Shown: positions 17,053 to 25,060 of the stretch, piece after piece
How positions within the stretch are numbered: the stretch's first letter is position 1
Layout of the letters: each line of letters starts with the position of its first letter
Source: an uncultured Traorella sp.
GTDB taxonomy: Bacteria; Bacillota_I; Bacilli_A; Erysipelotrichales; Erysipelotrichaceae
NCBI GenBank assembly: GCA_944324265.1
Contig: CALUVS010000017.1
Span: forward strand, 1 to 45,227
Reading direction: 5' to 3'
DNA length: 45,227 nt
The notes under the pieces: model-generated
Database searches by the model: none
Told to the model about the DNA's origin: nothing
The model's input: the letters and a program-made list of their open reading frames with translations, nothing else
Program-made: the position numbers and the translations under genes

Positions 17053-17802
17053 ATGTGGTTTTACAAAGAAGATGAGACAAAATCTGTGTTTACCGGTGCT
17101 GATCAAATCGAAAATGATGATTTAAAGGTATCAGATACGATTGTTTTGCTTTATATGAAGGGCATTGATCTGATCAAAGAGATGTATGAAACAGAACAGC
17201 TGCCTCATCTTTTTCCGCGTTTTCTGAATGCTTGTCCGGTATATAAAATAACATTGCCGAATCATAAAAGCTGCTGCTTTTTGGATGGCGGACGCGGTGC
17301 TCCTATGGCTGCAGATACTATTGAGATTTGTCATGCATTGGGCGCAAAAAATGTTCTATCAGTCGGGTTGATCGGCTGTTTTGACAAAGATCTTCAGATC
17401 GGTGACATTGTCATTCCAAACAAAGCCTATGTGGAAGAAGGTACTTCTTTGCATTATTATGAATCAATTGAATACAGTGAACCGGATGCCAAGCTTTTCA
17501 GTCAATTGACTGATGCTATTCCCAATCACACAATAGCATCAATCGTCTCTTGTGATGCTGTTTATCGTCAGACATTTTATAAAGAAGCCTTATGGCGAAA
17601 AAAAGGATGTGTCGGTGTTGATATGGAAACTTCTGCTTTGCTGAGCATCGGAAAGTATCTGGGTCTCTCTGCTGCTTCAGTTCTGATGGTATCCGATAAG
17701 CACCCGCTTCATGAAAATGATGTACCGTGGATCTGGGATATGAACAGTGATCGAAGAAAACAGCTGCTGAAGCAAGTGATTGATTTTGCTTTGACATTAT
17801 AA
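17053..17802 (+). CDS. Nucleoside phosphorylase (PNP/uridine phosphorylase family)
   Basis: The protein has the PNP/UDP phosphorylase fold (PF01048). GAKNVLSVGLIGCFDKDLQIGDIVIP (about residues 96-121) carries the family signature and VDMETSALLSIGKYLG (about 192-207) the ribose-binding Met-Glu region. Such enzymes split nucleosides with phosphate, feeding base salvage. Sequence alone does not settle purine, uridine or methylthioadenosine specificity; the 249-residue length fits a uridine phosphorylase-like member. AGGAGG lies 5 bases before the ATG. It occupies the place where Bacillus has proS-polC after rseP. Confidence 0.8.
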   Translation: MWFYKEDETKSVFTGADQIENDDLKVSDTIVLLYMKGIDLIKEMYETEQLPHLFPRFLNACPVYKITLPNHKSCCFLDGGRGAPMAADTIEICHALGAKNVLSVGLIGCFDKDLQIGDIVIPNKAYVEEGTSLHYYESIEYSEPDAKLFSQLTDAIPNHTIASIVSCDAVYRQTFYKEALWRKKGCVGVDMETSALLSIGKYLGLSAASVLMVSDKHPLHENDVPWIWDMNSDRRKQLLKQVIDFALTL

Positions 17803-17806
17803 ATAT

Positions 17807-17855
17807 AAAAACAGCACTTATTCAGAATAACTTTTGATAAGTGCTGTTTTATTTT
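17807..17855. terminator. Bidirectional intrinsic terminator
   Basis: AAAACAGCACTTAT (17808-17821) and ATAAGTGCTGTTTT (17837-17850) are perfect complements. A T-run follows on both strands. It separates the convergent phosphorylase and hemolysin III genes. Confidence 0.9.
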
Positions 17856-17857
17856 GC

Positions 17858-18514
17858 TTATAAGAAAAAGATAATGGCAACTGCATGAGCAAGTGCAGCC
17901 AGATTTATGCAGATGTGCCAAATCATATGGTGGTATTTCTTAACATATTGTTTTTTGTAAAAATAAGTACCGATTGAATACAGAATACCGCCTAATATAA
18001 TTAAGAAAAGCATGATCGGATTGCTTCTTTGCAGCAAAGCAGGCAAAAATAAGACGGCAATCCATCCCATGACCAAATAAATGGTAACCGAAATGGTCGG
18101 ATAAGATTTTCTGGCAATTGCTTTATAGAGAACACCGATCACAACCATTGTCCACTGTATGATCAAGATCAGCACTCCTTCCCATCCTTGAATGACACAC
18201 AAAGCAATCGGAGTATAAGTACCTGCAATGGCTACATAAATAAAGCAGTGATCCAAGATACGAAAGATGTATTTTTGGGTACTGTTGAATTCCATTGAAT
18301 GATAGAGGCAGCTGACAAGAAACATCAGAAAGATCGATATCATAAAAACAGAAACACCGACGGACTGCATGACACCGCCTTTGATATAAGCGTAAACAGC
18401 CGCTGCCGGCAGTGAACATAGTGCAATGACGGACATGACGCCATGGGTAATACTGTTTCCTACTTCTTCACCAAAACTTAATTTGGTAAGATTTTTCATT
18501 GAGTTTTTTTCCAT
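17858..18514 (-). CDS. Hemolysin III family (PAQR-type) membrane protein
   Basis: This seven-helix membrane protein of the hemolysin III/PAQR family (YplQ-like) shows EEVGNSITHGV near the N-terminus, SCLYHSM near residue 68, DHCFIYVAIAGTYTP near 90-104, and MIWHICINLAALAHAVA near the C-terminus. These hold the conserved His and Asp residues of the family. The biochemical role is not settled, since true haemolytic activity is proven only for a few members. It is the only minus-strand gene in the window. I chose ATG 18514 (218 residues); GTG 18523 in the same frame is an alternative, with GAGGAA immediately upstream. Confidence 0.88.
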   Translation of the reverse strand: MEKNSMKNLTKLSFGEEVGNSITHGVMSVIALCSLPAAAVYAYIKGGVMQSVGVSVFMISIFLMFLVSCLYHSMEFNSTQKYIFRILDHCFIYVAIAGTYTPIALCVIQGWEGVLILIIQWTMVVIGVLYKAIARKSYPTISVTIYLVMGWIAVLFLPALLQRSNPIMLFLIILGGILYSIGTYFYKKQYVKKYHHMIWHICINLAALAHAVAIIFFL

Positions 18515-18542
18515 TTTCTTCACTTCCTCATTCTAGTTTAAC

Positions 18543-18563
18543 ATGTATTTGATGAAAATACAT
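18543..18563. promoter_or_regulatory. Dyad ATGTATTT-N5-AAATACAT between divergent hlyIII and smc
   Basis: A perfect 8-bp inverted repeat with a 5-base centre lies in the 108-base divergent gap. It is just upstream of the hemolysin III start and 23 bases before the smc -10 box. The spacing and symmetry suit a dimeric regulator, but no regulator is identified. Confidence 0.35.
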
Positions 18564-18591
18564 TAAATTGTTTGAAATGTTGTGTTATAAT
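18563..18591 (+). promoter_or_regulatory. Promoter for smc-ftsY with extended -10
   Basis: TGT-TATAAT (18583-18591) forms an extended -10. The best -35 at 17 bases is TTAAAT (18563-18568), matching three of six consensus positions. The smc ATG follows 32 bases later with AAGGAGG. Confidence 0.5.
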
Positions 18592-18622
18592 TACTTGGCT
18601 AAGGTTTTTTAAGGAGGGTGTC

Positions 18623-21562
18623 ATGTTCCTAAAACGTATTGAATTGCAAGGATTTAAATCATTTGCAGATAAAACAATCATAACATTTGATCATGAAGTT
18701 GTCGGAATCGTCGGTCCGAATGGCTGCGGAAAGAGCAATATTACCGATGCGATTCGCTGGGCCTTGGGCGAACAGTCAATCAAAAGCTTACGAGGAGATA
18801 AAATGATTGATGTTATCTTCAATGGATCTGATACCCGCAAACCGGTCAATATGGCGGAGGTCACTCTGGTTTTTGATAATACAAATCACTATCTGCATAT
18901 CGATTATGATGAAGTGGAAATAACCCGAAGGCTGCATCGAGCAAGCGGAGAAGGGGAATACTTCATTAATAAGACACCTTGCCGTTTGAAAGATGTCAAA
19001 GATCTGATCATGGATACAGGATTGGGACGTGATTCTCTTTCCATTATTTCCCAAGGAACAGTGGCTAATTTTGTGGAAAGCAAGCCGGAAGAACGTCGTG
19101 CTTTATTCGAAGAGGCTGCCGGTGTATCAAAATATAAAAAGCGTAAAAATGAGTCATTGGGAAAATTGAATCGTACACAGGAAAATTTAGACCGATTGGA
19201 AGATATTTTGCTGGAATTAGAACGTCAGATCACTCCTTTAAAGCGTCAGGCAAAAAAGGCTCAGGAGTATCTAGAAAAGAAAAAAGAATTAGAGACAATC
19301 GAAATCAGTGTCTTGGTTGATGAAATTGAATTATATACTTCTAAAATTGATGAAACAAAGAAACAACTGTTTGAATATGAATCCACACAGGCGATTCAGG
19401 AAACAACCATTGCCATGAATGAAGCAAAAAATCTGGAGATCCGCAAAGAAATCAGTGATCTGGATAAAGACATCAATGCTCTTCAGGAAAAATTTATTTT
19501 GGTGATGAATGAAATTCAGGCATTGGAAGCAAGCAAAACAGAAATTGATGAGAAACGTAAATATGCATTGGAAACAGCCAGCAATGAGGAACGTGCCAAA
19601 GAATTGAAGGCGATGCTGGATGAGGTCAGCTATGAATATCATGATCGCTTGAGTCGTGTTTCAGAACTGCGCGTGAATTTAGATTTGAAAGAAGAAGAGA
19701 TGAATAAGCTGAATGATACATATGCTCAATTGCGTAATGAACATAATCAGCAGGCCAATTATCTCAATCGTATCAAAAGCCAGCAGATGTCTTTGGAAGG
19801 GCAATTAAGACAGCCATTCAATCATCAGCAGGGAGTTCGTACGATCATGAATGCCAAAGATAATTTTATGGGTGTTTTAGGAGTTGTTTCTCAAGTGCTT
19901 CATCCGCAGGATGGCTATGAACAGGCCATCAGTTCTGCGGTGGCCGGTGCCATGTATCACATTGTCTGTGAAGATGAAATGAGTGCACGTCATGCGATTA
20001 CATATCTGAAAAAAAATCAATCCGGAAGAGCTACCTTCTTGCCTTTGAGTGTACTGAAAGAACGGTATTTGCCGCATGATCAGGAAATTATTGCTTCCAA
20101 TATGATTGGGTATCTGGGGGTTGCCAGCAGTTTTGTCAATTGTGAAGAAACTTATGATTTGTTAAATAGTTCTTTGCTCGGCAATGTGCTTGTAGCGGAT
20201 AATCTGACCAATGCCAATGAATTGGCCAAAGCATTGAAGTTTAAATTTAAGATTGTCACCTTGGATGGTGAAGTGGTCAATCGTGACGGAAGTATGACCG
20301 GAGGAAAGACAAAAGAATCTTTCTCACCGATGGCATTGCAGAAAGAATTGAATGAAATCAAAAAAATGGTTGAAAAACAAGAGGTGCTGGTCAATGAACT
20401 GGACAATAAACTGCATGCTTTGATCAGCAAGCGTGAAGTATTATCTGCTGATATTGTACAGTTTCAGATTGATTTGGCAACGCTGACACCTGTTGTGGAT
20501 GCGAAAAAAGCAAAAATGGAGCGTATTAAGGCCGAATATGAAGAATGCCGTCCTTCTGATATGAAAGAAGATCAAGAAGAAATGATCAGCGCTGAGCCTC
20601 TGGTAGCTCAATTATCAGCGGCTTATAAACGACGTGATTCAATTACCAGTGATATTAAATCCAAAAGAGAAAGAAGAATGAAGGCAGCCAATGAATCAGA
20701 ACGAAATGAGAGCCAGATTCGTCAGCTGCGCCGAGATATCAACAGCTTGATGAGTGAAGCCAAGCAGATTGAAATGGAACAAGTCAAAGCTGAAACCAAT
20801 TTGGAAAATGCATTGAATCGTTTAAGCAGTACGTATGAAATGACGTATGATTTTGCAAAGACGATGCGTATCGATACAGATATGATCGAAGCACGCAAAA
20901 AAGTTTATGTACTGCGTCAGGAAATTGCACAGTTGGGCAATATAAATCTTGAAGCTCCGACCCAATATGAAGAAGTTTCATCTCGTTATGAATTTATGAC
21001 AAAGCAAAGAGAAGATTTGATCAGTGCGAAAAATAAGATCTTGGAAGCTATTGATGAAATGGATGAAATCATGGCGAAGCAGTTCAAAGAAACATTTGAT
21101 GCTATTGATGCTCAATTGAACAATGAATTCAGAAAATTGTTCGGCGGCGGAAAAGCTTCACTGAAATTAGTGGATCCGAATGATATTTTGAATACAGGGA
21201 TTGATATTGATGTTCAGCCGCCAGGCAAGAACATCACCAATCTGACCTTGCTTTCCGGCGGTGAGAAGAGTTTGGTGGCTATCTGTGTGCTGTTCTCTAT
21301 CTTGAGAGCCTGCACGATGCCGCTTTGTATTTTCGATGAGGTAGAGGCTGCCTTGGATACTGCCAATGTAGAAAGATTTGCGAAATATATTTCACAGTTC
21401 AGAGACGGATCACAGTTTATTGTCGTCACCCATCGTCCGGGAACAATGGAACAATGTGATACTCTGTATGGTGTGACAATGAAGCATCGCGGTGTCAGCA
21501 GCATGCTTCGTGTACAATTGAATGAAGCGAAGAATTATGCTTCACAGGAAGGAGCAAACTAA
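18623..21562 (+). CDS. smc: Chromosome segregation/condensation ATPase SMC, short-armed
   Basis: SMC forms the ring ATPase that compacts and separates chromosomes with ScpA/B. Walker A GPNGCGKSN is at residues 31-39. The first coiled coil covers roughly 165-395 and the hinge about 400-570 (VLGVVSQVL...YEQAISSAVAGAMYHIV). The second coil covers about 575-800. The C-terminal head has LLSGGEKSLVAI and Walker B CIFDEVEAALD. At 979 residues it is about 200 shorter than Bacillus SMC (1186). The loss is shared between both coil arms while heads and hinge are intact. ATG 18623 has AAGGAGG upstream; an in-frame start 17 codons earlier lacks family support. ftsY follows at once, as in Bacillus. Confidence 0.96.
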   Translation: MFLKRIELQGFKSFADKTIITFDHEVVGIVGPNGCGKSNITDAIRWALGEQSIKSLRGDKMIDVIFNGSDTRKPVNMAEVTLVFDNTNHYLHIDYDEVEITRRLHRASGEGEYFINKTPCRLKDVKDLIMDTGLGRDSLSIISQGTVANFVESKPEERRALFEEAAGVSKYKKRKNESLGKLNRTQENLDRLEDILLELERQITPLKRQAKKAQEYLEKKKELETIEISVLVDEIELYTSKIDETKKQLFEYESTQAIQETTIAMNEAKNLEIRKEISDLDKDINALQEKFILVMNEIQALEASKTEIDEKRKYALETASNEERAKELKAMLDEVSYEYHDRLSRVSELRVNLDLKEEEMNKLNDTYAQLRNEHNQQANYLNRIKSQQMSLEGQLRQPFNHQQGVRTIMNAKDNFMGVLGVVSQVLHPQDGYEQAISSAVAGAMYHIVCEDEMSARHAITYLKKNQSGRATFLPLSVLKERYLPHDQEIIASNMIGYLGVASSFVNCEETYDLLNSSLLGNVLVADNLTNANELAKALKFKFKIVTLDGEVVNRDGSMTGGKTKESFSPMALQKELNEIKKMVEKQEVLVNELDNKLHALISKREVLSADIVQFQIDLATLTPVVDAKKAKMERIKAEYEECRPSDMKEDQEEMISAEPLVAQLSAAYKRRDSITSDIKSKRERRMKAANESERNESQIRQLRRDINSLMSEAKQIEMEQVKAETNLENALNRLSSTYEMTYDFAKTMRIDTDMIEARKKVYVLRQEIAQLGNINLEAPTQYEEVSSRYEFMTKQREDLISAKNKILEAIDEMDEIMAKQFKETFDAIDAQLNNEFRKLFGGGKASLKLVDPNDILNTGIDIDVQPPGKNITNLTLLSGGEKSLVAICVLFSILRACTMPLCIFDEVEAALDTANVERFAKYISQFRDGSQFIVVTHRPGTMEQCDTLYGVTMKHRGVSSMLRVQLNEAKNYASQEGAN

Positions 21563-21563
21563 A

Positions 21564-22544
21564 ATGGGTTTCTTTTCAAAACTAAAAGATACTTTTTCTA
21601 AAAAAGAAGATAAAGATCGTTATTTGACGGGTTTATCAAAATCTAAGAAGACTTTTTCAGATCGTTTAAGAAAGCTTTCTCTTTCTTTTACAGGAGTCAA
21701 TGAAGAATTTTTGGAAGAATTGATGGTTGTTTTATTGGAAGCAGATTTGGGAATTCACACAGCACAGAAGGTTGTGGATGAAGTGGAAAATAGGGCAATG
21801 GATCGCCGTTTGAAGACGATCGATGAGATTTATGAATGTCTGATTGAAGTATTAAGTGATATTTATAATGAAACGGAAGAAAAAGAATTCCAGTTCAATG
21901 AGAGTGGACCGACAGTAATTTTGATGGTCGGTGTCAATGGCAGCGGCAAGACCACAACGACTGCCAAATTGAGTCAATATTTTATGAATCAAGGAAAAAC
22001 AGTAGCAGTTGCGGCGGCGGATACTTTCCGTGCCGGAGCGATTGATCAATTGGCTGAATGGGCTTCTCGTTTGAATATTCCTTGTATCAAGGGCAAAGAA
22101 AACTCAGATCCAAGTGCGACATTGGTGGATGCCTGCCGTTATGCCAAGGAACATCAGATCGATGTTTTGATCGGTGATACAGCCGGACGTCTGCAGAATA
22201 AGGTCAATTTGATGAATGAGCTGGCCAAGATGAAACGTGTCGTTGCCCGTGAAATTGAAGGGGCTCCGCATGAAGTCTGGCTGGTATTGGATGCCACAAC
22301 CGGACAGAATGGTTTATCGCAGGCTGAAATTTTCAATGAAGTCTGTGACTTGACGGGTGTGATCTTGACCAAACTGGACGGCACAGCCAAAGGCGGTATC
22401 GTGATTGCCATCAAAGATCGATTAGGTCTTGGAGTCAAATTTGTCGGTTTAGGCGAACGTGTCGATGATCTGCGCGAATTTGACTTGACAAGTTACTTGT
22501 ATGGATTGAGTGAAGGATTGATCGAACATGAAGAAAATGAATGA
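21564..22544 (+). CDS. ftsY: Signal recognition particle receptor FtsY
   Basis: FtsY is the SRP receptor GTPase that delivers ribosome-nascent chains to SecYEG. The NG domain begins near residue 28 (TFSDRLRKL). The P-loop GVNGSGKTT is at 123-131, followed by DTFRAGAIDQL, DTAGRLQ, TKLDGTAKGG and GLGERVDDLREFD. The acidic A domain is cut to about 20 mostly basic residues (GFFSKLKDTFSKKEDK), typical of Gram-positive FtsY. ATG 21564 follows the smc stop by one base, with AAGGAG inside the end of smc. Its own end overlaps ylxM by 17 bases. Confidence 0.96.
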   Translation: MGFFSKLKDTFSKKEDKDRYLTGLSKSKKTFSDRLRKLSLSFTGVNEEFLEELMVVLLEADLGIHTAQKVVDEVENRAMDRRLKTIDEIYECLIEVLSDIYNETEEKEFQFNESGPTVILMVGVNGSGKTTTTAKLSQYFMNQGKTVAVAAADTFRAGAIDQLAEWASRLNIPCIKGKENSDPSATLVDACRYAKEHQIDVLIGDTAGRLQNKVNLMNELAKMKRVVAREIEGAPHEVWLVLDATTGQNGLSQAEIFNEVCDLTGVILTKLDGTAKGGIVIAIKDRLGLGVKFVGLGERVDDLREFDLTSYLYGLSEGLIEHEENE

Positions 22545-22839
22545 GATGAATGAGTATCTGGACTGGTATGAAAGTCTTTTGACGGAAAAACAGGCAGATA
22601 TTTGTTCACAATATTATCGAGAAGATCTTAGCTTATCCGAGATCAGTGAAAATTATGACATCAGCCGTGCAGCTGTTCAGGATACATTGAAAAGAAGTGA
22701 GAAATTGCTTTTTCATTATGAGGAAAAATTGCAACTTATCGCAAAATTTCATGCACGGAATGAAATTTATGGTAAAATAAAAGAGTTGAATATATCAGCT
22801 GTCAATCAGCTGGTTCAAGAATTAGAAGAAATAGATTAG
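22528..22839 (+). CDS. ylxM: YlxM/UPF0122 family SRP-associated helix-turn-helix protein
   Basis: This is a small 103-residue protein of the YlxM family. LLTEKQADICSQYYREDLSLSEISENYDISRAAVQDTLKRSE is a sigma-70 region 4-like helix-turn-helix. In streptococci YlxM stimulates the SRP GTPases, and in most Firmicutes it lies between ftsY and ffh. Here ffh does not follow, and acetate kinase comes instead. Starts at 22528, 22537 and 22546 are all possible; I took the first because AAGGA lies about 10 bases before it. Confidence 0.9.
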   Translation: MKKMNEMNEYLDWYESLLTEKQADICSQYYREDLSLSEISENYDISRAAVQDTLKRSEKLLFHYEEKLQLIAKFHARNEIYGKIKELNISAVNQLVQELEEID

Positions 22840-22850
22840 AAGGAGACAAC

Positions 22851-24047
22851 ATGACAAAGATTATTTCAGTAAATGCAGGTAGTTCAAGTTTGAAATTCCA
22901 ATTATTTGATATGCCAAGCGAAACCGTTTTAACAAACGGAATTGCAGAACGTATTGGTTTGGATGAAGGGATCTTTACGATCAAGGTAAACGGGGAAAAA
23001 CACACACAGAATCTTCCTATCAAGGATCACAAGGTAGCCGTTGAATTATTATTGAAGGCACTTGTGGAATACAAGGTAGTAGAATCTTTGGATGAAATCA
23101 AAGGTGCAGGGCACCGTATCGTGCAGGGCGGCGGATACTTTGATCAAAGTGCAGTTGTTGATGAGGATGTTGTAGCGAAGGTAGCTGAATTAGCTGATTT
23201 AGCTCCATTGCACAATCCAGCTCACTTGATCGGATACAATGCTTTTAAAGAAGCATTGCCTCAGATCGGCCACGTCTTTGTATTTGATACAGCGTTCCAC
23301 CAATCAATGGGACCAGAAAGCTATTTATTCCCAGTACCAATGGAATGGTATACAAAATACAAAGTAAGAAGATATGGGGCTCACGGTACTTCTCACCAAT
23401 ATGTTGCGAACCGTACAGCTGAATTGATGGGCAAAGATGTCAAAGATATGAGAATCATTACTTGCCATTTAGGAAACGGTGCAAGTATTACTGCGGTAAA
23501 AGGCGGTAAATGCGTCATTACTTCAATGGGTCTGACACCATTGGGCGGTATTATGATGGGAACTCGCTGCGGTGATATTGACCCTGCTATCGTACCATTT
23601 GTTATGAAGAAAACAGGTATGACTCCTGATGAAATGGATACAGCTTTAAATAAAAAATCAGGTATGTTAGGTATCAGCGGCATTTCAAGTGATGCTCGTG
23701 ATATTGAAAATGCTGTGGCAGAAGGTGATGAAAGAGCTATCTTAACTCAGAAATTGTACGTAACTCGTGCTGTCAATGTCATCGGCGGCTACTACATGCA
23801 GATGGGCGGATGTGATGCAATCGCATTTACAGCTGGTCTTGGTGAAAATGATACAAACTTAAGAGGTATGATCTGCCAGGCATTGGAAGAAGGTATGGGC
23901 ATTCAGCTGGATTACGAACTGAACAGCAAAACACGAGGCAAAGAAGTCTGCGTTTCAACTCCAGATTCTAAGGTTGCCGTTTGGGTTGTGCCAACGAATG
24001 AAGAATTGGTCATTGCCCGCGATACATATCGTTTATTAGGTTTCTAA
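22851..24047 (+). CDS. ackA: Acetate kinase
   Basis: AckA interconverts acetyl phosphate plus ADP with acetate plus ATP, the energy-yielding last step of acetate fermentation. The N-terminal SVNAGSSSLKFQLF and the GHRIVQGG, FDTAFH and HLGNGAS blocks are the ASKHA/acetokinase signatures. The 398 residues are full length. AGAAGGAGAC precedes the ATG, 11 bases after ylxM. No pta is in the window. Confidence 0.97.
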   Translation: MTKIISVNAGSSSLKFQLFDMPSETVLTNGIAERIGLDEGIFTIKVNGEKHTQNLPIKDHKVAVELLLKALVEYKVVESLDEIKGAGHRIVQGGGYFDQSAVVDEDVVAKVAELADLAPLHNPAHLIGYNAFKEALPQIGHVFVFDTAFHQSMGPESYLFPVPMEWYTKYKVRRYGAHGTSHQYVANRTAELMGKDVKDMRIITCHLGNGASITAVKGGKCVITSMGLTPLGGIMMGTRCGDIDPAIVPFVMKKTGMTPDEMDTALNKKSGMLGISGISSDARDIENAVAEGDERAILTQKLYVTRAVNVIGGYYMQMGGCDAIAFTAGLGENDTNLRGMICQALEEGMGIQLDYELNSKTRGKEVCVSTPDSKVAVWVVPTNEELVIARDTYRLLGF

Positions 24048-24048
24048 A

Positions 24049-24981
24049 ATGTTTGATACATTGGTTTCATATCTGAACAGATATGATACGATATTGATTT
24101 TTCGTCATGTGATGCCGGATGGAGATGCTTTGGGCAGTCAATTCGGATTGAAGGCATTCATTGCAGAATATTTTCCGCAAAAGAAGGTCTATGCGTTAGG
24201 TTCTCGTCCTAAACAGAAATCTTCATTTCCAATGAGTGATATCTTTGAAGGTGATTGTTCTGATGCCTTGGCAATTGTCTGTGATACGGCCAATCGTGAA
24301 AGAATTGATGATGAACGCTATGCTTTATGCAAAGAAATCCTGAAAATTGACCATCATCCTATCGTGGATAATTTCGGTCATGAAAATTTGGTTGCAGTAA
24401 AGGCTAGTGCAACCTGTGAGATTTTAGCTGCGATGTTCATGCAGGCGAAGGTAAAGCTCAATGCTGATGCTGCATCCTATTTATTCTGCGGACTGATTGC
24501 GGACACACAGCAGTTTTCTATTCCATCTGTTACTTCACTGACATTTGAATGTGCTGCTTATTTAAGTCAATGCTTCATTGATATTCAGGCATGCAACGAA
24601 AAAATGTTTTCTTCTACCTATGAAGAATATCATTATGAATCATTATTGAGAAATAAAGTTCAGGTCATCGATGGACGTTTGGCTTATGTCATTGCTTCAA
24701 AAACAGATTATGAATCTTGTCATGTTCCTTTTATTCAAGCCAAAGATAAGGTTCATGTCATGGCCAAGGTCACTGATTTTGAAATGTATTGTTTATTCAC
24801 TGAAAATGAAGAGGGAACTTATCAAGGTTCACTGCGTTCCAAAAAAGTGCAGCTCAATGATATAGCGGCACGATACAATGGGGGCGGACATGCATTGGCC
24901 AGCGGAGTCAAACATCTGACTTTTGATCAGGTTCATGAATTATTGAAGGAATTAAATGATCGATTAGAGAATAATAATTGA
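24049..24981 (+). CDS. nrnA: DHH-family oligoribonuclease/pAp phosphatase NrnA
   Basis: This 310-residue DHH/DHHA1 phosphoesterase degrades nano-RNAs and dephosphorylates pAp in relatives. It has RHVMPDGDALGSQ near residues 19-31, CDTAN near 83, IDHHP near 104 and the DHHA1 motif GGGHALASG near 282. The Asp/His metal ligands are all present. NrnA, GdpP and MgpA-type proteins share this core; the lack of PAS/GGDEF domains and the length favour NrnA. It starts one base after the ackA stop. Confidence 0.9.
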   Translation: MFDTLVSYLNRYDTILIFRHVMPDGDALGSQFGLKAFIAEYFPQKKVYALGSRPKQKSSFPMSDIFEGDCSDALAIVCDTANRERIDDERYALCKEILKIDHHPIVDNFGHENLVAVKASATCEILAAMFMQAKVKLNADAASYLFCGLIADTQQFSIPSVTSLTFECAAYLSQCFIDIQACNEKMFSSTYEEYHYESLLRNKVQVIDGRLAYVIASKTDYESCHVPFIQAKDKVHVMAKVTDFEMYCLFTENEEGTYQGSLRSKKVQLNDIAARYNGGGHALASGVKHLTFDQVHELLKELNDRLENNN

Positions 24982-25009
24982 CAGAAGATGCGAATCTTCT
25001 GTTTTTTCT
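24982..25009 (+). terminator. Intrinsic terminator after nrnA
   Basis: CAGAAGAT (24982-24989), loop GCGA, ATCTTCTG (24994-25001) and six T residues. It begins at the nrnA stop and ends where the next -35 box begins. Confidence 0.9.
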
Positions 25010-25037
25010 TGAAACGATGTTTAAGTTCGTATATAAT
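25009..25037 (+). promoter_or_regulatory. Sigma-A promoter for the MATE exporter gene
   Basis: TTGAAA (25009-25014), 17 bases, TATAAT (25032-25037): a near-consensus promoter. The predicted start near 25044 rules out the in-frame GTG at 25046 as a normal start and supports ATG 25061. Confidence 0.8.
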
Positions 25038-25060
25038 ACTTTTTTGTGAGTGAGGTACAT

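Noticed and set aside
25046-25060. GTG 25046 as the start of the MATE protein
   Set aside because: The promoter at 25009-25037 predicts transcription starting at about 25044, leaving no ribosome site; ATG 25061 has TGAGGT upstream.
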